Below, one piece after another: positions 9,441 to 18,366 of a DNA stretch of 64,000 nucleotides; positions within the stretch are counted from its first letter, which is position 1, and the number at the start of each line of letters is the position of its first letter. A model generated the notes under the pieces. It was given only the letters and a program-made list of their open reading frames with translations, was not told where the DNA came from and searched no databases. The position numbers were made by a program, and so were the translations under genes. The stretch spans positions 124,001 through 188,000 of the forward strand of contig NZ_WYEU01000003.1 in NCBI RefSeq assembly GCF_015143595.1. Reading direction: 5' to 3'. This DNA comes from Sneathiella sp. P13V-1 (GTDB lineage Bacteria > Pseudomonadota > Alphaproteobacteria > Sneathiellales > Sneathiellaceae).

Positions 9441-9992
9441 TAATTGTCCGATACTTATTGTTTCTTTATGAGGGGCCGCATACTAATTCGGACAGATGCG
9501 ACCCTTTATCAAAAACTATAGTGGGGACTATATTTTTTCGTCAACAGCATATCTTTACTTTTAAACAAATATTGAAGTCTTATTTTTAATAGAAAATTTT
9601 TTATTATTTATTCCAGAAGATATTTTTCTTTAAATTTTATTTTTTATTTTAATTTTTACTACTGTATAGCAAATATATATCGTTTTGCAATGCAGCAATT
9701 CATAATATTTACCAAACTTTCATACAAATTTAATACTAGTTATTTCGTGAATTACTGACGCCATATATGATTTTTTCATAAAATGTACTCCGCATCATAG
9801 TCTGCACGCTTGCCGTTATTAACATTTTACTGAAATAAATATTCCATCACTCCAAAATCTCTTCATGAAACAAATGTTGCATCTTGTTCCATCTCCACCC
9901 CTTCCAAAAATTTTCAAACATCTCTCGTAAAGAATCGTAACAACGGTTAATCTTTGGGGAAAAGTCCAAACCAAGATTCTGAAGGAACGAAT
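9441..9992. other. AT-rich divergent control region without a recognisable gene
   Basis: These roughly 550 bases separate livH (minus) from the hydrolase gene (plus). The central part (about 9525-9760) is very AT-rich, with long T and A runs likely to be bent or easily melted. Near livH it holds the promoter at 9515-9544 and a 7-base inverted repeat (TGTCCGA at 9445-9451, TCGGACA at 9488-9494) inside the predicted 5' leader. I find no coding sequence, tRNA or terminator in it. Confidence 0.7.
9515..9544 (-). promoter_or_regulatory. Predicted sigma-70-type promoter of the liv-type operon
   Basis: On the minus strand TTGACG (9539-9544) and TATAGT (9515-9520) are separated by 18 bases. This would start transcription about 80 bases upstream of livH. 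ACTATA occurs twice here (9515-9520 and 9527-9532), which could be a regulator site. Confidence 0.5.
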
Positions 9993-10895
9993 ATGGCCGC
10001 CTCCATCCCCTTTTCACGAGAGCTGGAATTTGAATATGGGAAAAGCAGCGAACTTAGCCCCCTGATACGTCGAGTGATCGCCCAAAACCCAAGCGCTTTT
10101 ACATTCTACGGCACGGGTACTTACATTATCGGACGCGGCAACATCGCCGTCATTGATCCTGGCCCAGCCGATCCGGATCATATTGACGCCATTTTGGAAG
10201 CCACAAAAGGCGAAACCATTACCCATATCCTTATTACACATACCCACCACGATCATTCTCCAGGCGCCGCACTTCTGAAGCAGAAGATTAACGCTCCCAC
10301 CTATGGTTTTGGGCCTCATGGTGGAGGCAAAGATGCCTGGAAAGCGGAAGAAGGCGGGGATATGGATTTTGTTCCAGATGTGAAAATCAATGACGGAGAC
10401 CTTATTGATGGCAACGGCTGGACCATGCGCGCCATTCACACACCGGGGCACCTTTCCAATCATATCTGTTTTGAGTTGGTAGAGGAAAAGACCCTCTTCT
10501 CAGGTGATCACGTTATGGGCTGGTCGACAAGTGTTGTCTCCCCTCCCGATGGGAATATGACCCAATATCTAGCCAGTCTGGAAAAACTCCTGGATCATGA
10601 TCATGAAAAATACTGGCCGACACATGGCCCATCCATCGACGATCCGCACCCTTTCGTGAAGGGACTTATTGAACATCGACATGATCGTATGAACCAAATC
10701 AGGGATTGCTTGGGCACTGGCCCTATGAAAATTGCTGAAATGGTGAAGAAGATGTATGCGGATGTACCTGAAAACCTGCACCCTGCGGCAGCCAGGTCCG
10801 TTTATTCCCACATCATCATGATGGTGGAAACCGGTGAGGTTACCTGTAATGGCGACTTGGAAGCCACCGACACATATAGCCTGAGCAGCTCATAA
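9993..10895 (+). CDS. MBL-fold metallo-hydrolase (LACTB2-like)
   Basis: This 300-residue metallo-beta-lactamase-fold protein has the metal-binding HxHxDH motif at residues 83-88 (HTHHDH). Further histidines lie at IHTPGHLSNH and in LFSGDHVMGWS, and HGPSI follows. Such proteins hydrolyse ester, thioester or phosphodiester bonds with a dinuclear zinc centre. The ordering and the C-terminal winged-helix-like region resemble LACTB2-type hydrolases, and the substrate cannot be inferred. The ATG at 9993 follows GAAGGAACGAAT, while the longer frame would need a TTG at 9954 with no clear ribosome-binding site. It is a single gene, convergent with yajQ. Confidence 0.88.
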   Translation: MAASIPFSRELEFEYGKSSELSPLIRRVIAQNPSAFTFYGTGTYIIGRGNIAVIDPGPADPDHIDAILEATKGETITHILITHTHHDHSPGAALLKQKINAPTYGFGPHGGGKDAWKAEEGGDMDFVPDVKINDGDLIDGNGWTMRAIHTPGHLSNHICFELVEEKTLFSGDHVMGWSTSVVSPPDGNMTQYLASLEKLLDHDHEKYWPTHGPSIDDPHPFVKGLIEHRHDRMNQIRDCLGTGPMKIAEMVKKMYADVPENLHPAAARSVYSHIIMMVETGEVTCNGDLEATDTYSLSSS

Positions 10896-10900
10896 AAAAA

Positions 10901-10917
10901 GGGAGGCGATGCCTCCC
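10901..10917. terminator. Intrinsic terminator between hydrolase and yajQ
   Basis: GGGAGGC and GCCTCCC form a 7-bp stem with a three-base loop. A run of seven A on its left gives a strong U-tract on the minus strand for yajQ. The plus-strand side has only TTAAATTT, so it is weaker in that direction. Confidence 0.82.
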
Positions 10918-10923
10918 TTAAAT

Positions 10924-11409
10924 TTAGTCGCGGAAGTTTACATACTGAAGGGGCAACCCCACATCCAGCCCCTTACAAAAAGCAATGACTTCCTGAAGCT
11001 CATCCCTTTTCTTACCTGTCACACGAAGCTCATCCCCTTGGATAGCAACTTGCACTTTGATCTTGCTGCCCTTGATTTGCTTCACAAGTTTCTTCGCAAG
11101 TTCTTTGTCGATGCCTTCGCGGACGATCACCTGCTGACGCACACTTTGACCCGCTGCATTCACCGGTTCCTTATAGTCCAGAACACCTGCATCCACTTTG
11201 CGGCGCGTCAGGTGCCCTTGAAGCAGTTCATGCATTTGGCGCAACTTCAAATCATCATCCGCGTGAATGGTGAGAACACTTTCCGCACGTTCAATACTGC
11301 AATTACTGCCTTTAAAATCATAACGGGTTTCGATTTCCCGTGAGACATTGTTCAGCGCATTGTCGACTTCATTCAGATCCGTCTTGGACACAATATCAAA
11401 TGATGGCAT
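10924..11409 (-). CDS. yajQ: YajQ family nucleotide-binding protein
   Basis: This 161-residue cytoplasmic protein has two YajQ ferredoxin-like folds. It opens with the family signature MPSFDIVSK and includes ETRYDFKGS and the C-terminal GLDVGLPLQYVNFRD. YajQ-family members have been reported to bind cyclic di-GMP and act with transcription factors, and also to bind tRNA or GTP. Which applies here cannot be told from sequence. GGGGGATTGCAAG provides the ribosome-binding site. It lies 13 bases downstream of the prfC stop on the same strand and is probably co-transcribed with it. Confidence 0.94.
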   Translation of the reverse strand: MPSFDIVSKTDLNEVDNALNNVSREIETRYDFKGSNCSIERAESVLTIHADDDLKLRQMHELLQGHLTRRKVDAGVLDYKEPVNAAGQSVRQQVIVREGIDKELAKKLVKQIKGSKIKVQVAIQGDELRVTGKKRDELQEVIAFCKGLDVGLPLQYVNFRD

Positions 11410-11422
11410 CTTGCAATCCCCC

Positions 11423-13012
11423 TTAAGTCAGTTGTTCTTTGGTTTTGTTGAACACAACCCCCGGCCAGTCTTTTTCTGCACGCTCCAGATGCCATGAATT
11501 ACGGGCCATAAAGACGGGCGCTTCATCATGATCATCTGCAAGCGATGCCTGATTGGCATCCAGGAATTTCTTCAACTCATTATGGTCTTCATGCTCCACC
11601 CACCGGGCAGTATATAGCTCTGTTGCTTCAAAATTGACGGGGATATCATACTCCGTCCGAATTCGGTCTGCCAGCACTTCAAACTGCAGCGCACCAACAA
11701 CCCCGACAACCCAGTCCGAGCCTAGCCGGGTTTTAAAGGCACGCGCTGCCCCTTCTTCTGCAATCTGAATAAGGGCGCGCCCAAGATGTTTGGCGCGCAT
11801 GGGGTCAACCGGGCGCACTTTTTGAAGAAGTTCTGGCGCAAAGCTTGGAATACCGGTGAACTTAATATCTTCGCCTTCCGTCAGGGCATCCCCAATACGA
11901 AGATTTCCATGGTTTGGAATACCAATAATATCACCAGGCCACGCCTCTTCCGCCAGCTCCCGATCCTGCGCAAGGAACAGAACCGGATTATGGATCGCCA
12001 TGGTTTTGCCAGAGCGGACATGTTTCAGCTTAGCGCCCCGCTTAAAATGGCCAGAGACAAGACGCATAAAGGCGATACGGTCACGGTGTTTTGGATCCAT
12101 ATTTGCCTGAATTTTAAAGATAAATCCGCTGACTTTCTTTTCAGTTGGCTCGACCTCACGTACCGCGGATGGTGCAGAACGGGGTGACGGTGCCATTTCC
12201 GCCATTCCGTTGAGCAGCATTTCAACACCAAAATTGTTGATGGCGCTACCGAAGTAAACAGGCGTCATTGTGCCATCGAGAAAGGCTTGCTTGTCAAAGG
12301 CTGGACATAATTCACGCACCATTTCAACATCTTCACGCAGTTTTTCAACGTAAGATTCCGGTAGCAGATCATCAATTTGCGGATCATCAACACCATTGCA
12401 GACAATCCCCTCATCCAAATGGTTGTCTTTATCCTTACTCACCAAAACAAGGCGGTCATTGAACAGATCATATACACCAAGGAAATTACGTCCCATGCCA
12501 ATTGGCCAACTGGCAGGCACAACATCGAGTGCGAGCGTTTTCTCGATATCATCTAGAAGTTCAAACGGATCAAGCGCCTCACGGTCAAATTTGTTGATAA
12601 AGGTGGCAATCGGCATATCCCGAAGGCGACACACCTCAAACAATTTGCGGGTCTGACTTTCGATACCTTTCGCACCATCCAGAACCATGACGGCACTATC
12701 AACCGCGGTCAGCGTTCGGTATGTATCTTCACTGAAGTCTTCGTGGCCCGGTGTATCAAGCAAATTGAAGGTCTTGCCTTCGTAATCAAAAGTCATCACC
12801 GAGGAGGCAACAGAAATCCCGCGTTCACGCTCCACCTTCATCCAGTCAGAACGCGCGCGTCGTTGCTCACCACGTGATTTCACGGCACCGGCCAACTGAA
12901 TAGCACCACCAAACAAAAGTAGTTTTTCGGTCAGCGTTGTCTTACCAGCATCTGGGTGAGCGATAATGGCAAATGTGCGCCGATTGGCCACACGATCTTC
13001 AAGTGTCGTCAT
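11423..13012 (-). CDS. prfC: Peptide chain release factor 3
   Basis: This 529-residue translational GTPase recycles RF1/RF2 from the ribosome after peptide release. It has a G1 motif HPDAGKTT at residues 19-26, the switch II region DTPGHEDFSE, and the G4 motif NKFDRE. The RF3-specific segments (GVVGALQFEVL, VNFEATELYTARWVE) follow. The ATG at 13012 is preferred to an upstream TTG at 13057 because it gives the standard RF3 length and the N-terminus lines up with family members. It is followed closely by yajQ. Confidence 0.95.
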   Translation of the reverse strand: MTTLEDRVANRRTFAIIAHPDAGKTTLTEKLLLFGGAIQLAGAVKSRGEQRRARSDWMKVERERGISVASSVMTFDYEGKTFNLLDTPGHEDFSEDTYRTLTAVDSAVMVLDGAKGIESQTRKLFEVCRLRDMPIATFINKFDREALDPFELLDDIEKTLALDVVPASWPIGMGRNFLGVYDLFNDRLVLVSKDKDNHLDEGIVCNGVDDPQIDDLLPESYVEKLREDVEMVRELCPAFDKQAFLDGTMTPVYFGSAINNFGVEMLLNGMAEMAPSPRSAPSAVREVEPTEKKVSGFIFKIQANMDPKHRDRIAFMRLVSGHFKRGAKLKHVRSGKTMAIHNPVLFLAQDRELAEEAWPGDIIGIPNHGNLRIGDALTEGEDIKFTGIPSFAPELLQKVRPVDPMRAKHLGRALIQIAEEGAARAFKTRLGSDWVVGVVGALQFEVLADRIRTEYDIPVNFEATELYTARWVEHEDHNELKKFLDANQASLADDHDEAPVFMARNSWHLERAEKDWPGVVFNKTKEQLT

Positions 13013-13062
13013 AACAATCCCGGACTTGTTGCCTTGCCTGCAATTAGCAGCAACCAATAAAA

Positions 13063-13101
13063 TAGCCAGCGCGACAAAACGAAGTCAGGTCTCGCTGGCT
13101 A
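13063..13101 (-). terminator. Intrinsic terminator after the oxidoreductase gene
   Basis: TAGCCAGCG (13063-13071) and CGCTGGCTA (13093-13101) form a 9-bp stem. On the minus strand it is followed by TTTTATT. It lies between the oxidoreductase stop (13165) and prfC. Confidence 0.6.
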
Positions 13102-13123
13102 AGGAATGGGATCTATTTATCTA

Positions 13124-13150
13124 CAAAACTGCTGATTTTCAACAGTTTTG
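13124..13150. repeat. Inverted repeat, possible second terminator hairpin
   Basis: CAAAACTG (13124-13131) and CAGTTTTG (13143-13150) form an 8-bp stem just after the oxidoreductase stop. There is no long U-tract beyond it. It may act in tandem with the hairpin at 13063-13101 or stabilise the mRNA end. Confidence 0.5.
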
Positions 13151-13164
13151 CAAAAATTGACATT

Positions 13165-14175
13165 TTAATCTTCTGAAACTTTCAGGACCAACTTACCAAA
13201 GTTTTCACCCGTAAAGAGCTTGAGGAAAGTGGACGGGAAGTTTTCGATACCTTCGTCAATATGCTCTTTCAGCTTCAACTTACCTTCGCTGTACCATTTG
13301 CCAAGCTGCATGCTGCCTTCGCCATATTGCTTAACGTAATCAAAGACAACAAAGCCTTCCATACGGGCGTGTTGCACAAGAAGATTCAGGTAATTAACCG
13401 GTCCCTGAACAGGTGTAGTGTTGTTGTACTGAGAAATAGCACCACAGATTACAACACGTGCATGACGGTTAAGACGTGCGAGGGCGATATCCAGAATATC
13501 ACCACCTACATTGTCAAAATAAACGTCTACGCCAGACTTTAAAGGTTCTTTCAAATCGCTAAGGAAATTTGGTGATTTGTAGTCAATACAAGCATCGAAG
13601 CCGAGCTCTTCCACAACGTATTTGCACTTATCTGCACCACCTGCAAGACCTACAGCGCGTGCGCCTTTGATTTTTGCGATCTGCCCAACCATGGATCCAA
13701 CTGCACCGGCGGCACCGGATACCAGAACCGTGTCCCCTTCTTTCACGGCACCAACATCGGTAAGGCCGAAATAAGCGGTAAGGCCTGGCATTCCCAAACC
13801 ACCAATGTAGCTTTGCAAAGGTGCGAGGTTTGGATCCACTTTCACCAAATCTTTGCCGTCAGACTTACCGTATTGTTGCACCCCGTGATACCCCGTCACG
13901 CAGTCCCCTACACTAAATGCCGGATTATTACTTTCGATCACTTCACCCACAGTGCCTGCGCGCATAACTTCACCGAGGCCAACGGGAGGGATGTAGGATT
14001 TGGCATCATTCATCCATCCACGCATAGCGGGATCCAGAGAAACATAATGGACCTTAACCACCACTTCTCCGTCGCCTGCTGTTGGAATGTCTGAACTTGT
14101 AAATTCCCAGTCGGAGTCTTTGGGTGTACCAACTGGACGTGCTGCGAGTTTATATTGTTTGTTCTTTCCGCTCAT
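13165..14175 (-). CDS. NADP-dependent oxidoreductase, medium-chain (CurA/prostaglandin reductase-like)
   Basis: This 336-residue medium-chain dehydrogenase/reductase of the zinc-free leukotriene B4 dehydrogenase/CurA subgroup would reduce alpha,beta-unsaturated carbonyl compounds with NADPH. An N-terminal GroES-like domain carries the subgroup motif VSLDPAMRGWM near residues 48-58. The Rossmann segment VSGAAGAVGSMVGQIAK lies near 153-169, and YFDNVGGDIL follows. Zinc-ligand cysteines of classical alcohol dehydrogenases are absent. AAAAGGTATTCTG precedes the ATG. It is a stand-alone gene bounded by terminators on both sides. The natural substrate is unknown. Confidence 0.9.
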   Translation of the reverse strand: MSGKNKQYKLAARPVGTPKDSDWEFTSSDIPTAGDGEVVVKVHYVSLDPAMRGWMNDAKSYIPPVGLGEVMRAGTVGEVIESNNPAFSVGDCVTGYHGVQQYGKSDGKDLVKVDPNLAPLQSYIGGLGMPGLTAYFGLTDVGAVKEGDTVLVSGAAGAVGSMVGQIAKIKGARAVGLAGGADKCKYVVEELGFDACIDYKSPNFLSDLKEPLKSGVDVYFDNVGGDILDIALARLNRHARVVICGAISQYNNTTPVQGPVNYLNLLVQHARMEGFVVFDYVKQYGEGSMQLGKWYSEGKLKLKEHIDEGIENFPSTFLKLFTGENFGKLVLKVSED

Positions 14176-14270
14176 CAGAATACCTTTTCTATAATGAATA
14201 TCCCATAGAAACGGCTTTCACAGAAAAATTCAAGACTGATCGTTCAAAATAAAATACGAACAACAAAAAA

Positions 14271-14288
14271 GGCCAGCATTAGCTGGCC
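14271..14288 (-). terminator. Intrinsic terminator of the second acyl-CoA ligase
   Basis: GGCCAGC (14271-14277) and GCTGGCC (14282-14288) form a tight hairpin. On the minus strand it is followed by TTTTTTGTTG. It lies 26 bases past the ligase stop codon. Confidence 0.88.
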
Positions 14289-14313
14289 TTTCTTCGGTCT
14301 TTTAAAATGCAAA

Positions 14314-15942
14314 CTACGCAGTTGGCAGTTTGTAGTCTTTATATTCTTCGCGAAGTTTGGTCTTCAGAAGTTTACCAGTTGCAGTGTGTGGAAGTTCGTC
14401 AACGAACACCACATCATCAGGCAACTGCCATTTCGCCAAAGAATTTTCCAAGTGATGAACCAGATCCTCTTTGGTAACCGCGTGACCTTTTTCTTTCACG
14501 GCGATCACAAGCGGGCGTTCATCCCATTTTGGATGAGGGACAGCGATCACGGCCGCTTCAACGATACCTGGGCAACCGACGGCTTCATTTTCAACATCGA
14601 TAGATGAAATCCACTCACCACCAGATTTAATCACGTCTTTGGAGCGGTCGGTGATCTGCATATATCCATCCGGATCCAGTGTTGCCACGTCACCAGTATC
14701 GAACCAGCCATCTGCATCCACAACATCGCCGCCTTCGGCTTTGAAGTAGCCGCTGGTGATCCATGGACCACGAACCATCAAACGACCAAATGCGACACCA
14801 TCGCGCGGTTGCTCGACACCTTCGTCATCCACAATCTTGAGCTCTACACCATAGACGATACGACCCTGCTTCTGACGAATATTGTATTTCTCTTCTTCAG
14901 AGAGATTTTCGTGCTTCTTAAGAAGGTTACCGGTTGTACCAAGTGGGCTCATCTCAGTCATGCCCCAGGCATGGCAAACTTCAACGCCATATTCACCCAC
15001 GAAAGTCTCAATCATGGAGCGCGGCGCCGCGGAACCGCCAATAACTGTACGGTTCATGGAAGAGAAGCGAAGGTTGTTTTCTTTCACATAACCCAGCAGC
15101 ATCAGCCAGACAGTCGGAACACCAGCAGACAAGGTCACCTGTTCCTGCTCCATCAATTCGTAAATGGATTTACCATCCATTTCAGAACCTGGCATGACCA
15201 TTTTGGCACCAGCCATCGCAGCCGCATAAGGGATACCCCAAGCATTTGCGTGGAACATCGGCACCACTGGCAAAATGCTGTCACGGTTTCCAACACCGAG
15301 GCCATCAGCTGTACATACACAGAAGCTGTGAAGAACAGTAGAACGGTGCGCGTACAGAACACCTTTAGGGTTGCCTGTCGTACCAGAAGTGTAACAAAGG
15401 CTGGACGCTGTGTTCTCATCAAACACTGGCCATTCATAATTGCCATCTTCACCGTCGATCAATATCTCGTAACAATGGACATTTTTAAGGGAAGTTTCAG
15501 GCATATGAGCCTCATCCGTCATGATGATGAAACCTTTAACGCCTTCCAGATGATCTTGAACAGCTTCAAGCAAAGGAACAAATGTCAGGTCAACAAAGAT
15601 GAACTGATCTTCGGCGTGGTTTGCAATGTAAGTGATCTGTTCAGGGAACAGACGAGGGTTGATTGTGTGACACACGCAACCCATGCTGGAGATACCAAAG
15701 TAAACTTCCAGATGGCGGTACCCGTTCCAAGCCAGTGTACCAATACGATCACCAAACTCTGCGCCGAGTTTGAAAAGAGCCTGCGCCATTTTCTTGGCAC
15801 GCAAATTAACTTCTCGGTAGTTTGTCCGATGAATAGGACCTTCCACAGAACGAGACACAATTTCCACGTCGCCGTGGTTCAAGGCCGCATATTCAATGAG
15901 AGATGAAATGAGGAGGGGACGATCTTGAACGAGACCTAACAT
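14314..15942 (-). CDS. Acyl-CoA ligase (AMP-forming, AlkK/medium-to-long-chain type)
   Basis: This 542-residue adenylate-forming ligase has the ATP-binding motif [13 protein letters not shown] at residues 183-195, an AWGMTE motif, and hinge-region motifs GWFDTGDVA and [15 protein letters not shown]. The C-terminal catalytic lysine is in TATGKLLK. It activates fatty acids to CoA thioesters for beta-oxidation. The sequence is closer to AlkK-type medium-chain ligases than to the ligase at 4.0-5.9 kb, so the two are not recent duplicates. AGGGAAGAAAATA precedes the ATG. It is a single gene with its own terminator. Confidence 0.93.
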   Translation of the reverse strand: MLGLVQDRPLLISSLIEYAALNHGDVEIVSRSVEGPIHRTNYREVNLRAKKMAQALFKLGAEFGDRIGTLAWNGYRHLEVYFGISSMGCVCHTINPRLFPEQITYIANHAEDQFIFVDLTFVPLLEAVQDHLEGVKGFIIMTDEAHMPETSLKNVHCYEILIDGEDGNYEWPVFDENTASSLCYTSGTTGNPKGVLYAHRSTVLHSFCVCTADGLGVGNRDSILPVVPMFHANAWGIPYAAAMAGAKMVMPGSEMDGKSIYELMEQEQVTLSAGVPTVWLMLLGYVKENNLRFSSMNRTVIGGSAAPRSMIETFVGEYGVEVCHAWGMTEMSPLGTTGNLLKKHENLSEEEKYNIRQKQGRIVYGVELKIVDDEGVEQPRDGVAFGRLMVRGPWITSGYFKAEGGDVVDADGWFDTGDVATLDPDGYMQITDRSKDVIKSGGEWISSIDVENEAVGCPGIVEAAVIAVPHPKWDERPLVIAVKEKGHAVTKEDLVHHLENSLAKWQLPDDVVFVDELPHTATGKLLKTKLREEYKDYKLPTA

Positions 15943-16162
15943 TATTTTCTTCCCTGATTTTTCTTTTTAACATTTGTGCGCGCAGGATACGAAAACTGTT
16001 CTGTTTCGTAAAGAAGGAAACGTGGGGCCTTGACATGCCAACTAAATTATTTTTCCTCACTCCCTATTGCACAACATAGGTTCGCAAGCTTGAATTTTAT
16101 TTTGTCTTGTGCACAGTGGCGCGCATTAACTTTGAGATTTGTAACATCTCCACCAAAAAGCG

Positions 16163-16828
16163 TTAATTGATCAGCATATTCATCGCATCATTGACGCGCG
16201 CGAGCAGATCAGCATTTTTCTTATGCACCAAATGATAAAGGTGGCTACTAAACAGAGGAGCTTCAGACCGTCTGACATGCGTATGAAGTGTCAATTGTTT
16301 CACACCTTCACTCAATCCGACGACAACTTGAACCCGCCTAAGGTTTAACAATTCGAATAACTTGATGTAGTTTTCTGCGTAAAAGGTTTTTCGGGCTTTC
16401 ACATTGCGTTCGGCATATAACTCACCACGCACGATGGCCACATCCATGTGCATCAAATCATCCCAACTTTCAACATTCACTTCTTTTCGCAAGCTATAAG
16501 CATACGCTTTAATGGTAATTATGGGTTTGTCCGTTTTGTTTAAAGTTGGGTATTTTGCAGGCGCTGAGGGTATACGCCCAACTTCTCCATCACAATGTCC
16601 AGCAGCAGCCAATTGCAGTGCTCGGCGGTTAGGGAAATCTTTGAACACAACTTTATATCCCAGCTGAGTATAGATTTTTTCAACTGTTTTACTGGCTTCT
16701 TTATGCACAAAATGATTTTCCGCACGGCAAATCACTTTTTGCTCCCCAGCTATTACCTGAGGTGAAAACAAAACCCCGATTAACGATACAATTCCGTAGA
16801 TTAATTTCGGCATAGTTGATTTCCCCAT
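16163..16828 (-). CDS. Periplasmic solute-binding protein, family 3-like, orphan
   Basis: This 221-residue secreted protein has a signal peptide (hydrophobic stretch IYGIVSLIGVLF, cleavage probably near VIAG-EQ) followed by one family-3-like binding domain. It carries the marker pattern of an amino-acid-binding fold: an early RAENH ligand loop, FPNRRALQLAAAG, and a later VGLSEGVKQL. No permease or ATPase gene is adjacent. Related proteins act as chemoreceptor or sensor partners or have unknown ligands. GGGAGGGAT lies directly before the ATG at 16828. A second in-frame ATG at 16813 is also possible. It is distantly related in design to the binding proteins at 22.5-24.2 kb. Confidence 0.7.
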   Translation of the reverse strand: MGKSTMPKLIYGIVSLIGVLFSPQVIAGEQKVICRAENHFVHKEASKTVEKIYTQLGYKVVFKDFPNRRALQLAAAGHCDGEVGRIPSAPAKYPTLNKTDKPIITIKAYAYSLRKEVNVESWDDLMHMDVAIVRGELYAERNVKARKTFYAENYIKLFELLNLRRVQVVVGLSEGVKQLTLHTHVRRSEAPLFSSHLYHLVHKKNADLLARVNDAMNMLIN

Positions 16829-17068
16829 ATCCCTCCCACACAATTTCTAAGATATCGCACTCCCTGCCATATTCAACACATATATTAGTTTTTTCTTTTT
16901 TAATGATACCACAAACAAATTCGGAGGTATTTGTAGAACTGACGCTAAACAAATGAATACGTTACGTTATTTATTTTCTCGATAGTTAGTTCATCAATTT
17001 ACTTGGAAATTGGATCCAGTTGACCTTAGTATTTCGAGATCACACTTAGACAATGGGGCTGGAAATAC

Positions 17069-17440
17069 GTGGTTATTCCTCTGGAAATTCTAATACCTTC
17101 CGCGCTTGTGGCAGTCATTTTTCTGATAGCCTTTATACGCCTTCTTACAGGCCCAAAGTCGGCTACGCTCACAACAGAGATTTGCAAAGAGCACTTAACT
17201 GCTGAGGATCCAGAGTTTGGAAATTACACTCTAACTTTTGATACCGATCAGAAATACGCCTTGGCAACAGATACTGAAGGTAAACACAGATACCTACTTA
17301 GGGGGTTTGGAGATAGATTGGTGGTACAGAACCTTTCAGAACAGGATGTTTCCAAAAGTGATAAATCCGTCACCGTAAGACGACAGGACATCGCCCATTC
17401 AGCAGTGAAATTTACTTTGGAAACGGAAGGTGCGAGCTGA
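17069..17440 (+). CDS. Small single-pass membrane protein of unknown function, coupled to the desaturase-like gene
   Basis: This 123-residue protein has one N-terminal hydrophobic helix (about residues 5-27) and a soluble beta-rich domain of about 90 residues. I do not recognise the family. The likely start is a GTG at 17069 with GGAAATAC just before it. Its TGA overlaps the ATG of the following sterol-desaturase-family gene (TGATG at 17438-17442), so the two are almost certainly co-translated. That makes an accessory or regulatory subunit of the membrane enzyme plausible, which is inference. Confidence 0.72.
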   Translation: MVIPLEILIPSALVAVIFLIAFIRLLTGPKSATLTTEICKEHLTAEDPEFGNYTLTFDTDQKYALATDTEGKHRYLLRGFGDRLVVQNLSEQDVSKSDKSVTVRRQDIAHSAVKFTLETEGAS

Positions 17441-18366
17441 TGACCCTGCCTGATCCAGTTACTTTTGCCATTCCCGTCTTCGTCATTCTCATAGTTATTG
17501 AGGCGTTTGCTGGAAAATTCAATCCGAAAAAGGCGGATTATGAAGCGAAAGATACGGCAACGTCCCTGTTTATGGGACTTGGGAATTTTACATTTGGTTT
17601 GATCAATTTCGGCATCGTCGCAAGTATTTCTGCATGGGTTTACGAATATCGATTATTTGAAATCGGATATGCTTGGTACGCATTTGTTCTTGTCTTCTTT
17701 GCAGAGGATTTCTGCTATTATTGGTTCCATCGCTGGAGCCACGAACATAGAATTTGGTGGGCTGCCCATATCAATCACCACTCCTCTCAGTATTACAACT
17801 TGTCAACAGCCCTCAGGCAGAGTTGGACAAGCGACATTGCCGGCACGTGGGCTCCCTGGCTACTACTATCGCTCATAGGTATTCCAACACCCCTGATTGT
17901 CTTCCAAAAAGGCATTAGCCTTGTTTATCAATTCTGGATCCATACAGAGGCGATTAACAAGATGTGGGCGCCGGTTGAGTGGTTTTTCAACACACCATCG
18001 CATCACCGGGTCCACCACGCAACGAACCCCAAATATCTGGATTCCAACTATGCGGGTATTCTGATTATTTGGGATCGGATGTTCGGATCCTTTGTTCCTG
18101 AAGATGAAGCTGAACCTTGCCGATACGGTATCGTCAAACAACTGGCGAGCTTCAATCCGCTAGTTGTCGCCTTTCACGAATGGATTGCCATTTTCAAGGA
18201 CGTCTTTAGCGCGAAAAGCCTGAAGGGTGTTTTCTTTTATATCTTCGGACCTCCGGGCTGGAGTGAAGATGGCTCCCGCATGACGTCCAAAATGTTGAAA
18301 GAGCGGGAGCGCAGACTGCTGGAGAAATCAGCTATTAGCGATCACGTCCTCGACCCAGCCGAGTAG
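17440..18366 (+). CDS. Sterol desaturase / fatty acid hydroxylase family protein
   Basis: This 308-residue integral membrane di-iron enzyme has the eight-histidine arrangement of the family: HRWSH at residues 97-101, HINHH at 110-114, and HHRVHH near 188-193. Hydrophobic helices lie at about 8-24, 48-65 and 76-93 and around 135-160. Members introduce hydroxyl groups or double bonds into lipids using O2. The substrate (sterol, hopanoid, carotenoid, ether lipid or fatty acid) cannot be assigned. It overlaps its upstream partner by one base. Its last 39 bases overlap the convergent hydrolase gene, with no terminator between. Confidence 0.92.
   Translation: MTLPDPVTFAIPVFVILIVIEAFAGKFNPKKADYEAKDTATSLFMGLGNFTFGLINFGIVASISAWVYEYRLFEIGYAWYAFVLVFFAEDFCYYWFHRWSHEHRIWWAAHINHHSSQYYNLSTALRQSWTSDIAGTWAPWLLLSLIGIPTPLIVFQKGISLVYQFWIHTEAINKMWAPVEWFFNTPSHHRVHHATNPKYLDSNYAGILIIWDRMFGSFVPEDEAEPCRYGIVKQLASFNPLVVAFHEWIAIFKDVFSAKSLKGVFFYIFGPPGWSEDGSRMTSKMLKERERRLLEKSAISDHVLDPAE

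Noticed and set aside
14809-15906. 365-codon plus-strand open frame
   Set aside because: It is fully antisense to the acyl-CoA ligase, whose motifs are intact. The translation has no family features and is a mirror of the coding bias on the other strand.
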